Below are positions 24,193 through 35,360 of a DNA stretch of 64,000 nt, in pieces. Numbering within the stretch: position 1 is the stretch's first letter; every line of letters begins with the position of its first letter. The DNA is from Paracamarosporium sp. OC-R06-R3 (lineage: Eukaryota; Ascomycota; Dothideomycetes; Pleosporales; Didymosphaeriaceae). Below the pieces are notes generated by a model. The model was not told where the DNA came from. It was given only the letters and a program-made list of their open reading frames with translations, and did not search any database. The position numbers were made by a program, and so were the translations under genes. The stretch covers positions 186,001 to 250,000 of the forward strand of contig JACVRA010000071.1 in NCBI GenBank assembly GCA_019828545.1. The letters run 5' to 3'.

Positions 24193-25807
24193 CTAATGTG
24201 CCTTGGGAATGCTCTGACGTGCCAGCCAAAGCGCCACACTCTCCCTTGCTGTCTCGCTCCCCCAAACACCGTCCGCACCCCCACGCTTCCACTCCTCGCC
24301 CGAGGCATCCTCGCCTCCGCCACGTGCAGCGTCTCCCATGATGACTTCCAGATCGCGCTTCTGCGAAGAGAACCAGCGTTTGACAAAGGCCACGGGGTCC
24401 GTCGCCATACTAGTGAAGAAGGCGTGCTTAGCCTTTGATCTGCTGAGAGCACTCATGAGAAGCACGATCTGGTCGTCGATGCTGTGGATCTGCTGGAGCG
24501 TTTCGGTACTCTGCTTAGAGCGGATAATGCTGTGGAGGAGCGGCTGGAGGGGGTCGTCGAGGGCGACTTGTACATCGTAAATGGTGGGCTCGGAGGGCTG
24601 CTTGCCAGACTCGGGGGACGGTGCGAGGTACTCCTTGTCCACGCGAATGGTGTACTGAAGCTGGATCGGAGGGAGGGTAGTAAGGTGGGGCTTGATGAGT
24701 TGCGGCAGGCTGGGGAAGTAGAAAGAGTCTGCGCCGTTGAAGAGGGCCTTGAGCTTGGAGTCGCAGGCGAATTTGCGCTCGTCATCGTCTTGTTGCAGGT
24801 TCTGCGAGCGCGCGTATTCCCATACGCCCATGAGCACGCCGGCACGGTCCTCCTCATCGGTATCCAAAAGCTCCGCCATCGGTTTGCTCAAGCGGAAGAT
24901 CTCGGGGTTTTGATGTCGCTGGAGATTAATGGTGATATTAATGTTCTCGTCGCCTTTGCGTTCGAACTCGATCTGGCTGAACGGGTTGTCCTGGGGTTGG
25001 GCGCCCTCTGGCCGCTTCCACTCGATCTGCGTGAAGTTGTCGGGCTGCAGACTCTTGGCGCGGTCGAAGTCGATGGTGACGGAGGTGAAGAACTGAGAAA
25101 AGGGCTTGGGTTTCTGGGCAGCGTCTGCCTTCTTGTCGCCCTCTGCGCCGTCCTCGTCCATGGCATCCGGGTCTTTCTCGTCTTCCTCCTCTTCCAGGCC
25201 CTCGTCGTTGGCTTCGTCCAGCAGGCGGCCTTGGATCTTGACGCGGTACGTCGCGTTGGTGTCGCTCTCGAAGTCGAAGGCGTCGGCGTCCATGCCGCCG
25301 CTCTGCCAGGGCTGGTTTTCGGCCGTGTTGGATATCCATATGCGCATGGTGCCGGTGCGGCCGCTGCGCGAGTGGAAGATGGAGTCGGAGGCCTCGAGCT
25401 TTTTGCGCATCATGGTCGCGTCGAGGGTGCGCTCGACCTCGCGCAGCTCCTTGTAGCGGGCGACGCCGTCGCCGATGCAGATGTCCTCGATGCCCTCGGG
25501 GACGTTCTTGTTGGTGGGCGTCTTGGCCGTGCGGCGCAGGCGGTCGCGCTTCGCCTGCTCGGCGCTCTGCTGCTGCATCATCTGGGCACTGTTGTGCTGC
25601 TGCTGAGGCGGCGCATACTGGTTCGGGTGTGCTATAGGGGCTGGTTTGCGGAACATATGCTCCAGGTCAGCCTTTCTGATCATGTTGCCGGCGGTTGAGG
25701 GGGACGGGGTGGGAAGGTAGGTACGTACCGGGCCCTCGCCGTGCGGGCGGAGCGTGGTGTGCCGCTTGGGCAGCGAGCGGGTAATTCCGCCCGTACTGCG
25801 GTTGCAT
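24193..25807 (-). CDS. SNF12: SWI/SNF-type chromatin remodelling subunit, Swp73/Rsc6 homologue (SWIB domain)
   Basis: Two exons (25807-25725 and 25675-24193) give 521 residues, normal for the BAF60/Swp73 family. The first exon starts MQPQYGRNYPLAAQAAHH. A Gln-rich stretch (about 52-68) follows. Conserved family blocks begin with RDRLRRTAKTPTNKNVPEGI (70-90) and the helical KYKELREVER-like segment. A beta-rich region with TMRIWISN and an acidic insert (about 185-210) leads to the SWIB domain (about 286-370: IFRLSKPMAELL to LTTLPPIQLQY). The C-terminal tail is helical. Members bridge the ATPase and transcription factors in SWI/SNF and RSC. The long antisense frame (404 codons) across this GC-rich gene is a shadow. 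A longer open frame upstream to 26220 lacks family similarity and is read-through. Confidence 0.93.
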
Positions 25808-26404
25808 GGCTGCTCGTGCGATGGAGAGGGCGATGGGATGGCCACGATCTCGCGATGCGCTTGCCGGTGAAAGACGCTGGAGGTCAAATGTAGGGACGTG
25901 CTTTTTTGGGAGACGCGTCTGTCCCAGCGCTGCAGGGCTGAACCTGCTGGGCGAATCACGCCCCTTTTCCCAGCCCCGCCATCGGCTACTACTACCCCGC
26001 GACCAGCGTGCGACACCTCGTCCTGTCGTCTCCTGGCATCGGGCTCGCTGTAGAGACGCGGAGCTCCGGAAGCGGGTGGGTGCCGTGGCCAGCAGTGCGA
26101 GCGCCCTGCGCGAGGCCATTCACCGCTTCGCTCGTCCCCATGATCCTTGGCTGTGCGCGACACCATCTCGAGCGGGACAAGGTACTTTCGTCTTTCGCCT
26201 AGAATGTCCTCTGGCGTCATAGACCCATCAGAGCCATCTCGATAGGACCCGGCTTTGGTCTGTTTGCAAGCCAGAAACTCTTCATGTGTTGCACGACAGA
26301 GTCGAGATAGATTGTCCCGACACGTGAAGAGACGGCATTGGACCTGGAACCTGGAGACCCATTGTTGGTACAGCTACCCTGGGACCCTTGACACGTTGAG
26401 CAAC
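25808..26404. promoter_or_regulatory. Divergent promoter region, SWP73 / amidohydrolase
   Basis: About 600 GC-rich bases between divergent start codons. No independent gene is seen, despite several open frames that the base composition explains. Confidence 0.45.
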
Positions 26405-28040
26405 ATGAGCAACATGAGCAACAGGAGCCCAGAGTTGGCCGAAGTTGCATCCCTGCAATCAAGGCTGCCGCTTCCTACTCCATGCCTCTCCGGACCCTTG
26501 GACAGGATTTCTGCGGTGCGTCTTCCCGGAAAGGACTCGTCCTCTCTTTGGGATGTCTCCATCAAAAACGGCAGAATCTCTTCCGTTGATCCGCACGACG
26601 CCCATCGGGACCACCTCCAGAACACTGGAAGTGTCCAGGATGGCGTTTTGGATGGATCGCGTCGTCTGCTTGCCCCATCGCTCTGCCACGCTCACATACA
26701 TCTGGACAAAAGCTACCTCCTGCAGGACCCTAAATACAGCGATCTACAAGTCGAGAACGGCGACTTCCAAGAAGCAATGGAGTTAACAGGGAAGGCCAAA
26801 GCACGGTTTGACCATGACGATCTACTAAGGCGAGGACGCACACTAATCGAAGAGAGCATCTCCCATGGTGTGACGGCCATGAGAGCGTTCGTAGAGGTGG
26901 ATGGAGGTGTACAATTCAAGTGTGTCCTCGCTGGCCTGCAATTGAAAGCCGAGTTTAAGGACCGGTGCAAAGTACAACTTTGTGCCTTCGCTCAGCTGCC
27001 ACTGTTTTCTGGGGAGGATGGAGGCGAAGAGGTCCGAAGGCTTATGGGGCTTGCTGCTACCATGGAAGAAATTGAGGTGCTAGGCAGCACACCGTATGTC
27101 GAAGAAGATCAGACAAAACAAGAAGCAAACGTGCACTGGATCACCTCCATGGCGCTCGATCATGAAAAGCATCTTGATCTACACCTTGATTATTTTCTGG
27201 ACGAGCATAAGCAGCCACTGGTCTGGACTGCGTTGGATATAATAAAACAGCATAAATGGATCGAAAAACAAAGTAGGAAAATCACACTAGGCCACTGCAC
27301 GCGTCTAACCAAATTTAACGACGAAAAATGGACGTCACTAAAACAGCGTATCAGCGATCTTCCAGTATCGTTCGTTGGGCTCCCGACGTCGGACCTATTC
27401 ATGATGAGAACTCGCGAAAATGTACGCGGAACGCTTCCGGTTATAGAGATGATCCAGCGTCATAACCTGGACGCAGCGATCGCTATCAATAACGTAGGGT
27501 ATGACTCCCGTTTTCATTTGCAAAGAAGCACCGCAGTAAGCTGATGCTTCCAGAAATGCGTTTACACCTCAAGGAAACTGTGATCCACTCAGCATCGCGA
27601 GCCTTGGAGTGGGTCTTTATCAAGCTGGCACTAAGCAAGACACAGAGATATTATATGTAAGTCGCCATCGTTCTCTCCGACTGCAGGCAAACGCCCGAAG
27701 GTATAATCGTTCCGTGGCGACTCGTAGTCAGGGCATGCATACGAAAAGCATTCACCGCCTAGTGTTAATTCCAGATGTGACTGCCCGCCGTTTGTCCCGG
27801 CCTTGGTTCGGACATGCAGCTGACGCCACAATGCAGGAAACCGTCTCGTCCAGGGCGAAGAGAGCCATTGGCTGTGAGCCCACGTCTCTCAGTTTGGAAG
27901 TCGGAGAACCCGCAGATTTCGTGCTCTTCGACACCATGAGCGGTTGGCGGTATAGAAAGAGCATATCGGAAGTGGTGTATGATGCCGGCTCCAGCAGATT
28001 GACGATCCAAGGTGGAAAGTGGACAGGCCAGAACAGGTAG
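26405..28040 (+). CDS. Metal-dependent amidohydrolase, cytosine-deaminase / N-isopropylammelide hydrolase-like
   Basis: Three exons (26405-27498, 27554-27656, 27837-28040) give 466 residues. The amidohydrolase signature HAHIHLDKSYLL carries the first two metal-binding His residues; a further candidate ligand lies in LGHCTRL. The second exon join creates NNVGNAFTPQGNCDPL and SLGVGLYQAGTK, a strongly conserved block in this fungal family, which supports the model. The C-terminal block SRAKRAIG and GEPADFVLFD is the usual composite-domain end. The family deaminates or dechlorinates small heterocycles such as cytosine or s-triazines; the natural substrate is unknown. The start lies in a repeated AACATGAGC triplet, so ATG 26405 and ATG 26414 are both possible. 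The last intron is long for this genome (180 nt) and may hide another small exon. Confidence 0.85.
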
Positions 28041-28468
28041 AAAGCAACTCAAACGATAGTATCGTGTGCCTGCAAAGGGTGATGGGAGAAGTAGCGATCG
28101 TCCTGCGGCCCACGCCCAGCTACGCCGCGTTCTTGCCGCTTTTGTGCAGGCACCCTGGTCGCATGCCGTGCAACAAACATGGCGGCGACCGCTCTACGCA
28201 TACTCTGGAGGTGTCCAGTGCTCATTACACGAGCGATTTCGATCAATCCGCATGCGTCCCGCTTCCCCAGGTCACGTTGGTAGCACGCCACAAGATTCAC
28301 GTGCCTCCGGGCTTCCCTTCACTGGTCCCTCGCATCTCGCCAAGGCCGCCATAAAACATACGCCCCAGTTACCACTATTGTCCAGCTCGCAGTCACAATC
28401 ACGATTTGCAGCCTCGTCACACTTGGTCATCTCAGTTGCAACGGATCAGCTACGGCGACACTGGCGTC
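28041..28468. promoter_or_regulatory. Intergenic, promoter of the PAH-like gene
   Basis: About 430 bases between two plus-strand genes. It contains the 3' region of the amidohydrolase and the promoter of the next gene. No gene or repeat is seen. Confidence 0.4.
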
Positions 28469-30840
28469 ATGGATACCCTTACAGCTGTCGATGCGCTCAG
28501 GTAAGCCACGCAACCCGTATTTGCTTTTGGAGTATCATACATTGACACCCGATTCACTTCAGTCCGCCCCACACACCTCTTGTCACTAGCAATTCCGTCC
28601 CTGTCTCGCCGAAATCAAACGCGCCACCTCGGCTCGTCTCACTGCCACATAACAATGACTCCAAGAGTGAGACAGGTGCGCGTCGACGCTCACCTGAGAG
28701 TATCAAAGCGCTCTCTTCCAAACTGCTAGACAGGGTCCAAGTATATTACCAGCTTTGAACCCTGACCACGTTAATTAACAAAACACAGCAAGTTTTTGGC
28801 ACTAAATCAAGAGAGTGGGCGGAGATCAATCGTGCGTTATTTGAATTTAGTCAAGGAGACAGGAGCAAGAAGGAAGCCCATCAGATCATGACGCAAATCC
28901 TAGGCGACAATCCCGAGCTCAGTCAAGGCCTATTCGATATCTTGGACCATGAGGATGCAGATTGGGAACCTGATGACTGGTCTCAGGCCATCAACCCTCC
29001 TGTGTTTCCGCAGACTATCAACCCGACTTCGCCAGAGTTCCTACAACCTCCACATGAGCCTGAGTTCGTTCGACTACCATCGATGTTCCAGGCGCTGGGT
29101 GGTAGTTCATTCGTGTCCCAGCCTCAAGTGTCAACGAATCCTGCTGCTTTCCTATCGTCATCGATGCCTCACGTCGCTACAAACATTATGTACCCTAATT
29201 TCCAAGGACCGTCGGGTCATGTTGCGGGGAGCTTCGATGGCTATGCCGGATACAATGACCATCAAGACCAGGGTGCACACGGAACTTGGGGCCCCAACCC
29301 TTCCATGTCCAACCATTTGCCATCCCCAGCTTCTTTGTGGTCAAACGCATACCCTTTATCACAATACCACTCATCACCATCCTGGCCCCAGGACCCGACT
29401 TTGACGCCCTCGAGGGAGATACACCACGATCCAGGATTCAACTCAGGTTCATTATCATATAATACGCTTAATCCCTCAACCAGACCAAACAGTTCAGTCG
29501 TGCCCGCTGCTGTGCAGTTCCACGAACAAACTCCTCACTACCGTTATTGTCAGGGTGTTCATCCGATGGGCGGCTGGGATGGCAACCGTCATTGGCAGTT
29601 TGAACAAGACTGTGTTACTGTGGAGCACCAAACACCACACCTCGCTTTCGATACTCAAGAAAAGGCCACTCCACAACTAGTCTCAGGGCAGCTGAGCTCT
29701 AATGCGTCACCGTCCACGATCGAAACGCCTACATCGGGTGTTGCGAACGTGCATGTGCCAACCCAGGATTCATTGTACGAAACAAATCAAGCTGAGTACA
29801 CAGGGTGCGCAAAGTGCAATTGCAGCGATGCAACGGACGCCTTAGCTGAAGATGAAAATACGAATCGAACGGGGCTGCCTACCGTGGAAAATTCCGGACA
29901 AAACGAGGTGGAGCCACCCAAACCTCAACCAACTTTGGGATCAGGACCTTTCATCCACGCTATCTGTGGCAGGGGTTTTCCCTCTAGAAGTGCTGTCAAG
30001 AAGCATCACTGGGGTAAAAAAGTGGGGGATCTGGCTACGACTACAGGCTGCTGGGCGAGGCATGAGAAGCCAGATATTGTTTGGTAAGTAAAGTGGCCGG
30101 CCAGGCATCCTGCTGCGATCCACCAGGTTACAAATTTAATCACTAACATCGACAGGGACGATCATTCCAGCTGCAAACATGAGATTAGCAGGTCGAACAC
30201 CAAGAATGCTAAGACCGCGGCTACCAAAGACGACGATTATGTCACCGCAAGCCGCACCCTACCGGCGCCACCAGCACCGCCCATGGTGCCTAGTTCCCCA
30301 ACAGTCCATCAGTTCAACAATCATCCAGCCCATGGCCTCAGTGCTCTGATATCTGCTGTCTCATATGCGGAAAAGCTTGATGCTCCAAAGCCACAGGAGG
30401 GCCGAAACAACTCCGTGGTAGCTCACCTCGACGCTCAAGTTGCTGCTGCAGAACGTAACCGTAGGGCGCTGCCACCTTGGACTGCCCTGACTGGATCAGA
30501 ACATAGCTTTCCAGCAAGAGGCTTTTACAGTCGAATGCAGTCGTCTGCCGTTGGCCTGGATGTCTCGTGTGGCCCAGCGAATGAGATTCCGGACATGACA
30601 TTGCCGTCGCAGAGCCAGGGGCCTCCCGGATTCATGGCTAATGCTCCTTCAAGAAACCGAACTAACCACGGCCAGGGTTTCCAGGAAGAAGAGGACATTG
30701 GGGCCAAGCTGGACGACCGTGCGAACAAGAAGCGGCAACGCGCCACAGGCGGAAATTTCAGCGTCTTTGAGCGCGAGCTGAAGCAGCCGGCGGGGGGCCC
30801 TCGGAGCTCAGAACAGAAAAAAATTAAGGCAGAGGATTAA
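28469..30840 (+). CDS. Putative nuclear regulator: PAH-like segment plus degenerate zinc-finger-like segment
   Basis: Four exons (28469-28500, 28563-28740, 28789-30083, 30156-30840) give 729 residues. The first exon encodes only MDTLTAVDAL. Residues about 60-125 resemble a paired amphipathic helix (PAH) as in Sin3: a leading helix, a middle segment ALFEFSQGDRSKKEAHQIM, then LGDNPELSQGLFDIL, which matches the usual 'poor-helix then NPEL-GF-FL' pattern. This is by eye. Residues 126-450 are low-complexity, rich in Pro, Ser, His and Gln. Around 463-510 there is a finger-like block (CGRGFPSRSAVKKHH, then CWARH and a later Cys at 508) with no CxxC pair, so classical C2H2 zinc binding is doubtful. 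The C-terminus has a basic NKKRQR-type patch and ends KKIKAED, fitting nuclear localisation. Function is not known. Confidence 0.75.
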
Positions 30841-32048
30841 AATAGGGCTCTAAATATTCCACGTCTCCTCGACATGGACAGTGGAACAGCCGACATGAGT
30901 CGATATTCGTGGTTTGATCGTATGCATTTCTCCAGCAGAAGCAGCACTGCCCGTTAGCGCTTCCGGATGTTCGACGGTGTTAGTATGTATACGTTTCGGC
31001 TGTGTGGAAATTAAGGAAAGACAAGAGTAGCAATGGTCACTGTGTATCTCCTGGATGAAGGGTTCGTGTCTTTAATGTGGCGTTTGTGGAACACATATAC
31101 CCGTATTATCTGTATCGATGATGCTCAAGGTGGAATGGAAGGGGAATTTGATGCACATAGACAATCGCGGCTTGCGACAAGCAAGCAGTTTATACGAATT
31201 TCTTCGTGTCCAGTTGCTATGGATTCTAGAGTATGCTTGGGGAGCCGAGGGCTGCAACCTTCAGAGTCTGTACATTGAAAAGAGGTTCCCTTGCTTTCCC
31301 ACTTGCACGGTATCACGAGAGGTACGTACCACGTCGCCCCGATGCAAGCATTCCCCCGCTGCATGCTCGACGAAAACAAGCTCCACAAGAAAATCGCGGT
31401 TCGACGCACGAGCCGCCTATCTCCACATTTGCAATCAACCGGCGCTGTCGAGCGCTGTCATCACGCTGCAGGTGTAGGATAAATCCTCCAATCGGAGGGC
31501 GGGAGGATGTTGCGTCCGCTGCGTCTTCGCGACTTGGGAGCAAGCTGCGGCAGGGGAGAGCTTGGAGCTGAGCTTCTGGAAGACGGAGCTGCAGGAGAGC
31601 GAAGAGTTGACGCGACGGGGTGCCAAAGAGGGTTCGATGGGCATACAATGGAGGAGAAGACACGGCGGCGAGGGAGGAAGAGGACGAGGAAGTGGCTCCA
31701 TGCGGCAATGCGTCCGCCCTGCACGCGTCATAGCTCGGGGTTCCTGAAGACGACTCCTTCTACCCCATGCGGGGAAATTCGAGCTAGCACCACCTCGGAA
31801 GCTTGGTGCGTCCGCGCGGTGAAGCTTGACCCGGGACAAGGCAAGACAGCATCTGTGCTACCAGCCGGCTCGCACACGGCGAATCACCTGGGACCATGGG
31901 AACCGTTACCTGGCCGTGGGATCGGGGATCAGCGCGTGTATAAAGCTGCAGCGCGTGCCGTGTCCAGGTACCACCGCTCCTGTCTCTTGCACTCGCGTCA
32001 ATTGCGTCGACCGAGTCTCTCCCAGGCCAATTGAGACCTTCCAGCGCC
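30841..32048. promoter_or_regulatory. Intergenic, promoter of the secreted aldose epimerase
   Basis: About 1.2 kb. A TATAAA sits at 31939-31944, about 105 bases before the aldose epimerase ATG, and is a plausible TATA box. Several mid-size open frames on both strands (up to 175 codons) overlap one another, differ in frame and lack any family signal, so they are treated as composition artefacts of a GC-rich promoter. Confidence 0.45.
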
Positions 32049-33446
32049 ATGTGGACTTCTGCTGTGCTCCCGCTCTTTGCGGCGTCTGCCCTCGCCCAGT
32101 ACAGCACTTCTACGCCGTCGCCAAATGGAACAGTTGGTCCCGATGCCGATGGCAAGTACGAGATCTCGGCGGAGGGCATTCGCGCCACCTTCATCCCGTA
32201 CGGCGCGTCCATTTCCAACCTGTTCATAAACGACACGAACGGCATTGAGCGCGACATTGTGCTTGGCTTCGACAACGCGAGCCACTACTCGGTCGACCCC
32301 TTCCACCCTCATCTGGGAGGTGTCCCTGGTACGTTTACTATTGTACCTTTGTCCCAAGTTACAATCAGGAGCTGATTGATTAAAGGTCGCTACGCCAACC
32401 GCATCAAGAACTCGACCTTCACCATTGACGGTGTAGACTACCACGTCGATGCCAACGAGAACGGCGGCCTTGATACCCTGCATGGTGGATCTGATGGCTG
32501 GGACTTCGTAAGGCATTCTAGGATCAGCATGCTATATAGCACTAACACGACTACAGCGTAACTTCACGGTCGTCGCGCACACCGCCGACTCCATCACCTT
32601 CTCCATCGTCGACCCCGATGGCAAGGAGGGTTTCCCGGGAGAAGTTGTGAGCTACATCACATACACCGTGACCCCGTTCACCTGGCACCTCAAGATGGTG
32701 GCTCTTGCGACTACCAAGAAGACGCCCATCATGCTGAGCTCCCACGTAAGAATACCAACTACCCAATTTCAAGAAAAAACAAGCTGATCAAACAGACCTA
32801 CTGGAACCTCGACGCCTTCGCCAACCCGGACACAGCCACCACTGACAACCACACGCTATACCTGCCCTACTCTGGCCAGCGTATCGGCGTAGACAACATC
32901 CTCATTCCCGACGGCACCATCCTGCCCAACGAGAAGTACTCCGTGAACGACTTCTGGTCTGCGCCCAAGCAGCTCGGCGCAAACTACTCTTCCCCCGAGA
33001 TCAAGAACAACTGCGGCTTCGGGTGCGTCGGCTACGACAACGCGTGGCTCGTCAACCGCGCTCAAAACGGCCCGTACGACTGGCGCACCGACGGCCCCGT
33101 CGCCACGCTCGCGAGCAACTTCACAGGCATCCAGATCGACGTCTTCACCGACCAGGACGCCTTCCAGGTATACAGCTGCCCTGGCCAGAACGGTACGTTT
33201 ACCCACCTATTTTCCATCTCGGAGAACGCGTCACTAACATGCACAGGCTCCCTCCCCATCAAGTCTACCCAAGGCTACGAGGGTCGTCCCCGTGTGGTTG
33301 AGAAGTACGGCTGCGTCGTCATGGAGGTCGAGGACTGGATCGACGGCATCAACCACCCCGAGTGGCAGCGCGAGAAGAAGCAGATCTTTGGCCCGGGCGA
33401 CGAGCCATATGTGCTCGAGGCTAAGTACGTCTTCTCTGTCAACTAG
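32049..33446 (+). CDS. Secreted aldose 1-epimerase (mutarotase)
   Basis: Five exons (32049-32328, 32386-32507, 32557-32745, 32796-33192, 33247-33446) give 395 residues. A signal peptide is evident (MWTSAVLPLFAASALAQ, cleavage near AQ-Y). Family motifs: ATFIPYGASISNLFI, GRYANRIKNSTF, the catalytic-histidine segments LHGGSDGWDF and SSHTYWNLDAF, and a C-terminal catalytic region with EGRPRVVEKYG and INHPEW. The enzyme interconverts alpha and beta anomers of aldoses such as glucose and galactose. There are several N-glycosylation sites (NDT, NAS, NYS, NFT), as expected for a secreted fungal form. All five exon joins keep the frame. The ATG at 32049 follows a candidate TATA box. Confidence 0.92.
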
Positions 33447-34791
33447 GCGGAGAGCGTGCGGCCGGCCTGGTAGATGGTAACGGTAATGAGTAATTTAATG
33501 TATGATTGAAATGTCTGTGCTGTGTGATTTAGATGTGATGTCCTTCAAAGTATAGTGTATAAGTCGTTGAGGTGGTGCATGGTGTTGATATCAGTTATTT
33601 CGATGCGTCTTTGCTATTGGAGAAGTATGTACCCTGTGAAGACAACCTCTGGACATTGCTGACATCGATTTCCATCAACACACCCGCGTTCGTCAGTCAT
33701 CCTAAATCAATCTCCCTATCAACGTAATACACTCTACTAAATGTTTTCAAGCTAGTGGAACCATGACTGTCTATCCAAACAAGAACGATCTAGTAGAAAT
33801 TTCCGATCTTCCTACAACCCACGCAACACGTTTTGGAAAGGAACGCCGGGCACGATGCAAAGTTTAGGGTGGAGAGAAAGAGGCATGTTATGCGGGCGTA
33901 TTGCGTTGTTTATGGCCGTGTCGTTGAACAGCACTCCAAGAAAGAGAGCTGGGACCTCCAACCGATATGGAATTGATTTGGCATCTTTTGAACTTAGTTG
34001 ATTGGATTTGATTGAAGCAGTGTATAAGGAGGGTACATGTGGAACTTTACTTCATCCTCGTTTGGAGAGAAGTTCATGGTCTTGTTGACTCTGAATATTT
34101 CCTAGAGTGTGTATTTTGATTGGGGAATTATGGTGAGGTGAGCGACGCGAATGTATTGACGGAGTCAATATCTAGAGATTACATGCTTCGTATGCTTAAT
34201 TCCTATGTGATGTTCTCAGCTCTTTCTACGCAACGTAGGTACAGTATCACGTGACTCATGCGCATATGCTAACAAGTTTGCCTCCAGGTCGGAACCCAAC
34301 AAAGAACAGCATGTTCAAAATCAACGAAAAGCTGTAACTAATACGTAGTTGAAAGCACGAATTCCAGCCTGAGAAGCTCTCGGAATAAGTGGTTGGGGCT
34401 CGTTCGGGTGGCGTAGCCGGAAAACCGTACAGTGTCTGAAAGTCGTCCATGCGACGACCAGACACAACGCGCCATACGTTTGTAGCGATTATCTGAGAAG
34501 CAGAGGCTTTTCCTCATGCGCACACAAATGATGTGTAGTCATGCAGTCAGGAATGCAGTTGTTGTTCTCCTGACTCAGTGCTAGTGTTCGCGAATGGTTC
34601 GGCCACGCAATCGGCCCCTTACTCCGCCTCGCTAACCCCACATCATCCAATACCATTCCATTAGCGTCAGGTCAGTGAGATTGGCTTTGTTCTGCCTTTT
34701 GAGAGTGTCTGAGCAAAAGAAGTTTGGTATATATTGGTAAAATTGCTATCTCCTCTCATCAAACAACACGAGCTTGTACCAGCTCAGTATC
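33447..34791. other. Intergenic, no gene seen
   Basis: About 1.34 kb from the aldose epimerase stop to the tRNA. The sequence is AT-rich with short, unconvincing frames. The first 150 bases are likely 3' untranslated sequence. No repeat, tRNA or coding exon was recognised in the rest. Confidence 0.5.
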
Positions 34792-34879
34792 GGCTTCATG
34801 GTCTAGTGGTATGATTCCTGCTTTGGGATAAACGTCTCGAATCTGCAGGAGGCCCCGCGTTCGAATCGCGGTGGAGCCC
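34792..34879 (+). tRNA. tRNA-Pro (anticodon UGG) with a 16-nt intron
   Basis: The acceptor stem GGCTTCA pairs with TGGAGCC, with one G-U wobble. The D arm holds the A box (TGGTCTAGTGG). The anticodon stem CCTGC/GCAGG encloses loop TTTGGG, then an intron (ATAAACGTCTCGAATC), then T. The intron lies one base 3' of the anticodon, the canonical position. The T arm has the B box GTTCGAATC with stem CCGCG-like pairing. The mature length is 72 nt before CCA. A T5 run follows as the Pol III terminator. Confidence 0.95.
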
Positions 34880-34880
34880 C

Positions 34881-34885
34881 TTTTT
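34881..34885 (+). terminator. RNA polymerase III terminator
   Basis: TTTTT starts two bases after the discriminator base of tRNA-Pro, the usual Pol III stop signal. Confidence 0.85.
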
Positions 34886-35360
34886 GCCATGTTGAGGCAT
34901 CCTTTTGGAAGATGTGTGCGACGTACAGATGCACAACGGGCCCTCAGTGCGCCCCAGCTAGAAGGGTGACTTGTTTTTAGCATTGACAACTAGTTGTGCC
35001 GCTTTCTTTCTGCTTTGGAAAATCGTTTGGATGGTGGTGGCGGATAAGCACTGGTGGTATACGCAGGTTTGGATTGGTTTGAAGACCTGGATGGAACACA
35101 AGAGTTGGTCCTCGCAGAGCTTAACAATAGCAATAGGTTTGCAAGATACTCTCCATTTTACCAGGTTTTCAATTACAGACTGTATTTAGGATTGAAACAA
35201 ACTTTTACCTATCCTTCCGTCGCCAGCCGAAGTCAATGGCTTTTTGCAGGCGAATAGATCGCATTGATGTTACTGCAGTGCACTGGAGAAGGTGTCTCTA
35301 GACGGGATTACGAATCTCTACAAAGATGACATTCAAAGTGTATGTACAATTTAATGTTAT
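34886..35360. other. Intergenic, no gene seen
   Basis: About 475 bases between the tRNA and the 3' end of the OPT transporter gene. Short open frames only; nothing recognised. Confidence 0.5.

Noticed and set aside
24484..25698. 404-codon open frame antisense to the SWP73 homologue
   Set aside because: It lies wholly within the GC-rich coding sequence of a well supported gene, is dominated by Leu, Val, Gly and Ala, and has no family signal. It is a composition shadow.
31313..32034. Overlapping frames up to 175 codons upstream of the aldose epimerase
   Set aside because: They conflict with each other on both strands, have no family signal, and overlap the probable TATA box and promoter.
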